A DNA stretch of 64,000 nucleotides from Photobacterium sp. SKA34 (GTDB lineage: Bacteria > Pseudomonadota > Gammaproteobacteria > Enterobacterales > Vibrionaceae): positions 318,982-382,981 of the forward strand of contig NZ_CH724141.1 of assembly GCF_000153325.1 (NCBI RefSeq). The letters run 5' to 3'. Position numbers and translations under genes: made by a program. Shown one piece after another: positions 63,392-64,000 of the stretch (its first letter is position 1; each line of letters starts with the position of its first letter). The notes below the pieces were generated by a model. That model saw nothing but the letters and a program-made list of their open reading frames with translations, searched no databases and was not told where the DNA came from.

Positions 63392-64000
63392 CTAATCTAA
63401 ATTTTTCTTAAACCTCATTACCGCAATGAGCATACCGAATATCGTAAAGCCAATAAGCCACAGCGTATCACGCCATAACTCCATCATATCTGCACCTCTA
63501 AGTACGATTCCGCGAATAATTCGAATAAAATGCGTCGTCGGTAATATCTCAGCTAACCACTGTGCAAATAACGGCATTCCTTCATAAGGAAACATAAAGC
63601 CTGATAATAAAATAGAAGGCAAAATAATAAAGATTGTCATCTGCATTGATTGCAATTGCGTCTTTGCTTTTGTCGATATCACTAATCCAAGCGTAAGGCT
63701 GGCAAGAATAAACAGTAGCGTTGCTAAAAATATCTGCGTGATGGCACCATTAATCGGCACATCAAACACCAAATTACCCAAACTTAATATAATGAATGAT
63801 TGAATTAACCCGATAAATATATAGGGAATGATCTTCGCGAACATAAGCTCAGAGGGATACATAGGCGTCGTGATCAGTAACTCTAAATTTCCTTGCTCCT
63901 TTTCCCTTACGATTGCAACAGAAGTAAATAGCACCATCGTCATTGTTAATATCACCCCAAGTAAACCTGGGATAATATTAATTGCAGACTTTCGCTCACG
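63392..64000 (-). CDS. ABC-2 type transporter permease, C-terminal part
   Basis: The frame is open to the right edge of the window; about 202 codons are visible and the N-terminus is outside. ABC-2 permease core: INIIPGLLGVILTMTMVLFT, AIVREKEQGNLELLITTP, five further membrane helices, and LPTTHFIRIIRGIVLRGADM near the end. This matches the YhhJ/YbhR branch, which pairs with an ABC ATPase and often an HlyD-type protein for multidrug or lipid export; its partners should lie to the right, outside the window. Confidence 0.82.
   Translation of the reverse strand, partial: RERKSAINIIPGLLGVILTMTMVLFTSVAIVREKEQGNLELLITTPMYPSELMFAKIIPYIFIGLIQSFIILSLGNLVFDVPINGAITQIFLATLLFILASLTLGLVISTKAKTQLQSMQMTIFIILPSILLSGFMFPYEGMPLFAQWLAEILPTTHFIRIIRGIVLRGADMMELWRDTLWLIGFTIFGMLIAVMRFKKNLD

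Overview
The window reads as ordinary chromosomal DNA of a marine gammaproteobacterium in the Vibrionaceae, most likely Photobacterium or a close relative. The support is low GC, densely packed genes separated by perfect hairpin terminators, and a set of families typical of that group: DUF2986, DUF2999, DUF1840, DUF1415, a FabY-type ketosynthase, an H-NOX/hybrid kinase pair, and rnb divergent from deaD. Several of these genes (H-NOX/kinase, aroG, rhlE, deaD/rnb) lie on the second chromosome in Vibrio as I recall, so a chromosome II origin is plausible but inferred. I see no rRNA, tRNA, CRISPR array, prophage or insertion sequence.

Layout. 0-8 kb is AT-rich and accessory-like: a heptanucleotide repeat at the left edge, a PheC-like binding protein, DUF3955, DUF2971, a nitroreductase, an EAL-domain protein, and a membrane-anchored winged-helix regulator with a broken membrane partner. 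8.6-10.5 kb is a metal-resistance module (His-rich protein, DmeF exporter, MarR regulator, palindromic operator). 10.6-20.3 kb holds an Ivy-like lysozyme inhibitor, the H-NOX/hybrid histidine kinase operon, a solo PBP2, two nuclease-like enzymes and rhlE. 20.5-24.8 kb contains small hypothetical genes, a rhomboid protease and a large unknown lipoprotein. 24.9-29.7 kb has a frameshifted DAHP synthase and a four-gene amino-acid ABC operon. 30-35.5 kb has an SMR efflux pump, an AaaT-like acetyltransferase, an SDR and a sitABCD-type Mn/Fe importer behind a Fur-like palindrome. 35.8-49.9 kb has DUF2797, a degenerate zinc-protease-family protein, an aminoglycoside-phosphotransferase-fold kinase, an S9 peptidase, an ABC-class ATPase, a second RhlE-like helicase, a periplasmic HAD phosphatase, and fabY divergent from a GlxA-type regulator. 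50-64 kb has deaD, rnb, DUF1415, a diguanylate cyclase, small envelope proteins, decayed genes and the end of an ABC-2 permease.

The main unexpected result is how many genes carry simple lesions. aroG and a small two-TM gene at the left edge each appear to lack one A in a homopolymer. The partner of the winged-helix regulator is split. A DUF2076 gene and an rlpA-like gene each have one in-frame TAA. A YtcJ-like amidohydrolase survives only as a multiply shifted 3' remnant. These could be real gene decay or consensus errors; the homopolymer cases are the most suspicious for error, while the amidohydrolase remnant is certainly decay.

No clearly new multi-gene system is evident. The best candidates for under-described biology are the MarR-controlled DmeF/His-rich protein module, the divergent rhomboid/large-lipoprotein pair, the fabY/GlxA-like locus, and several very small membrane or lipoprotein genes.
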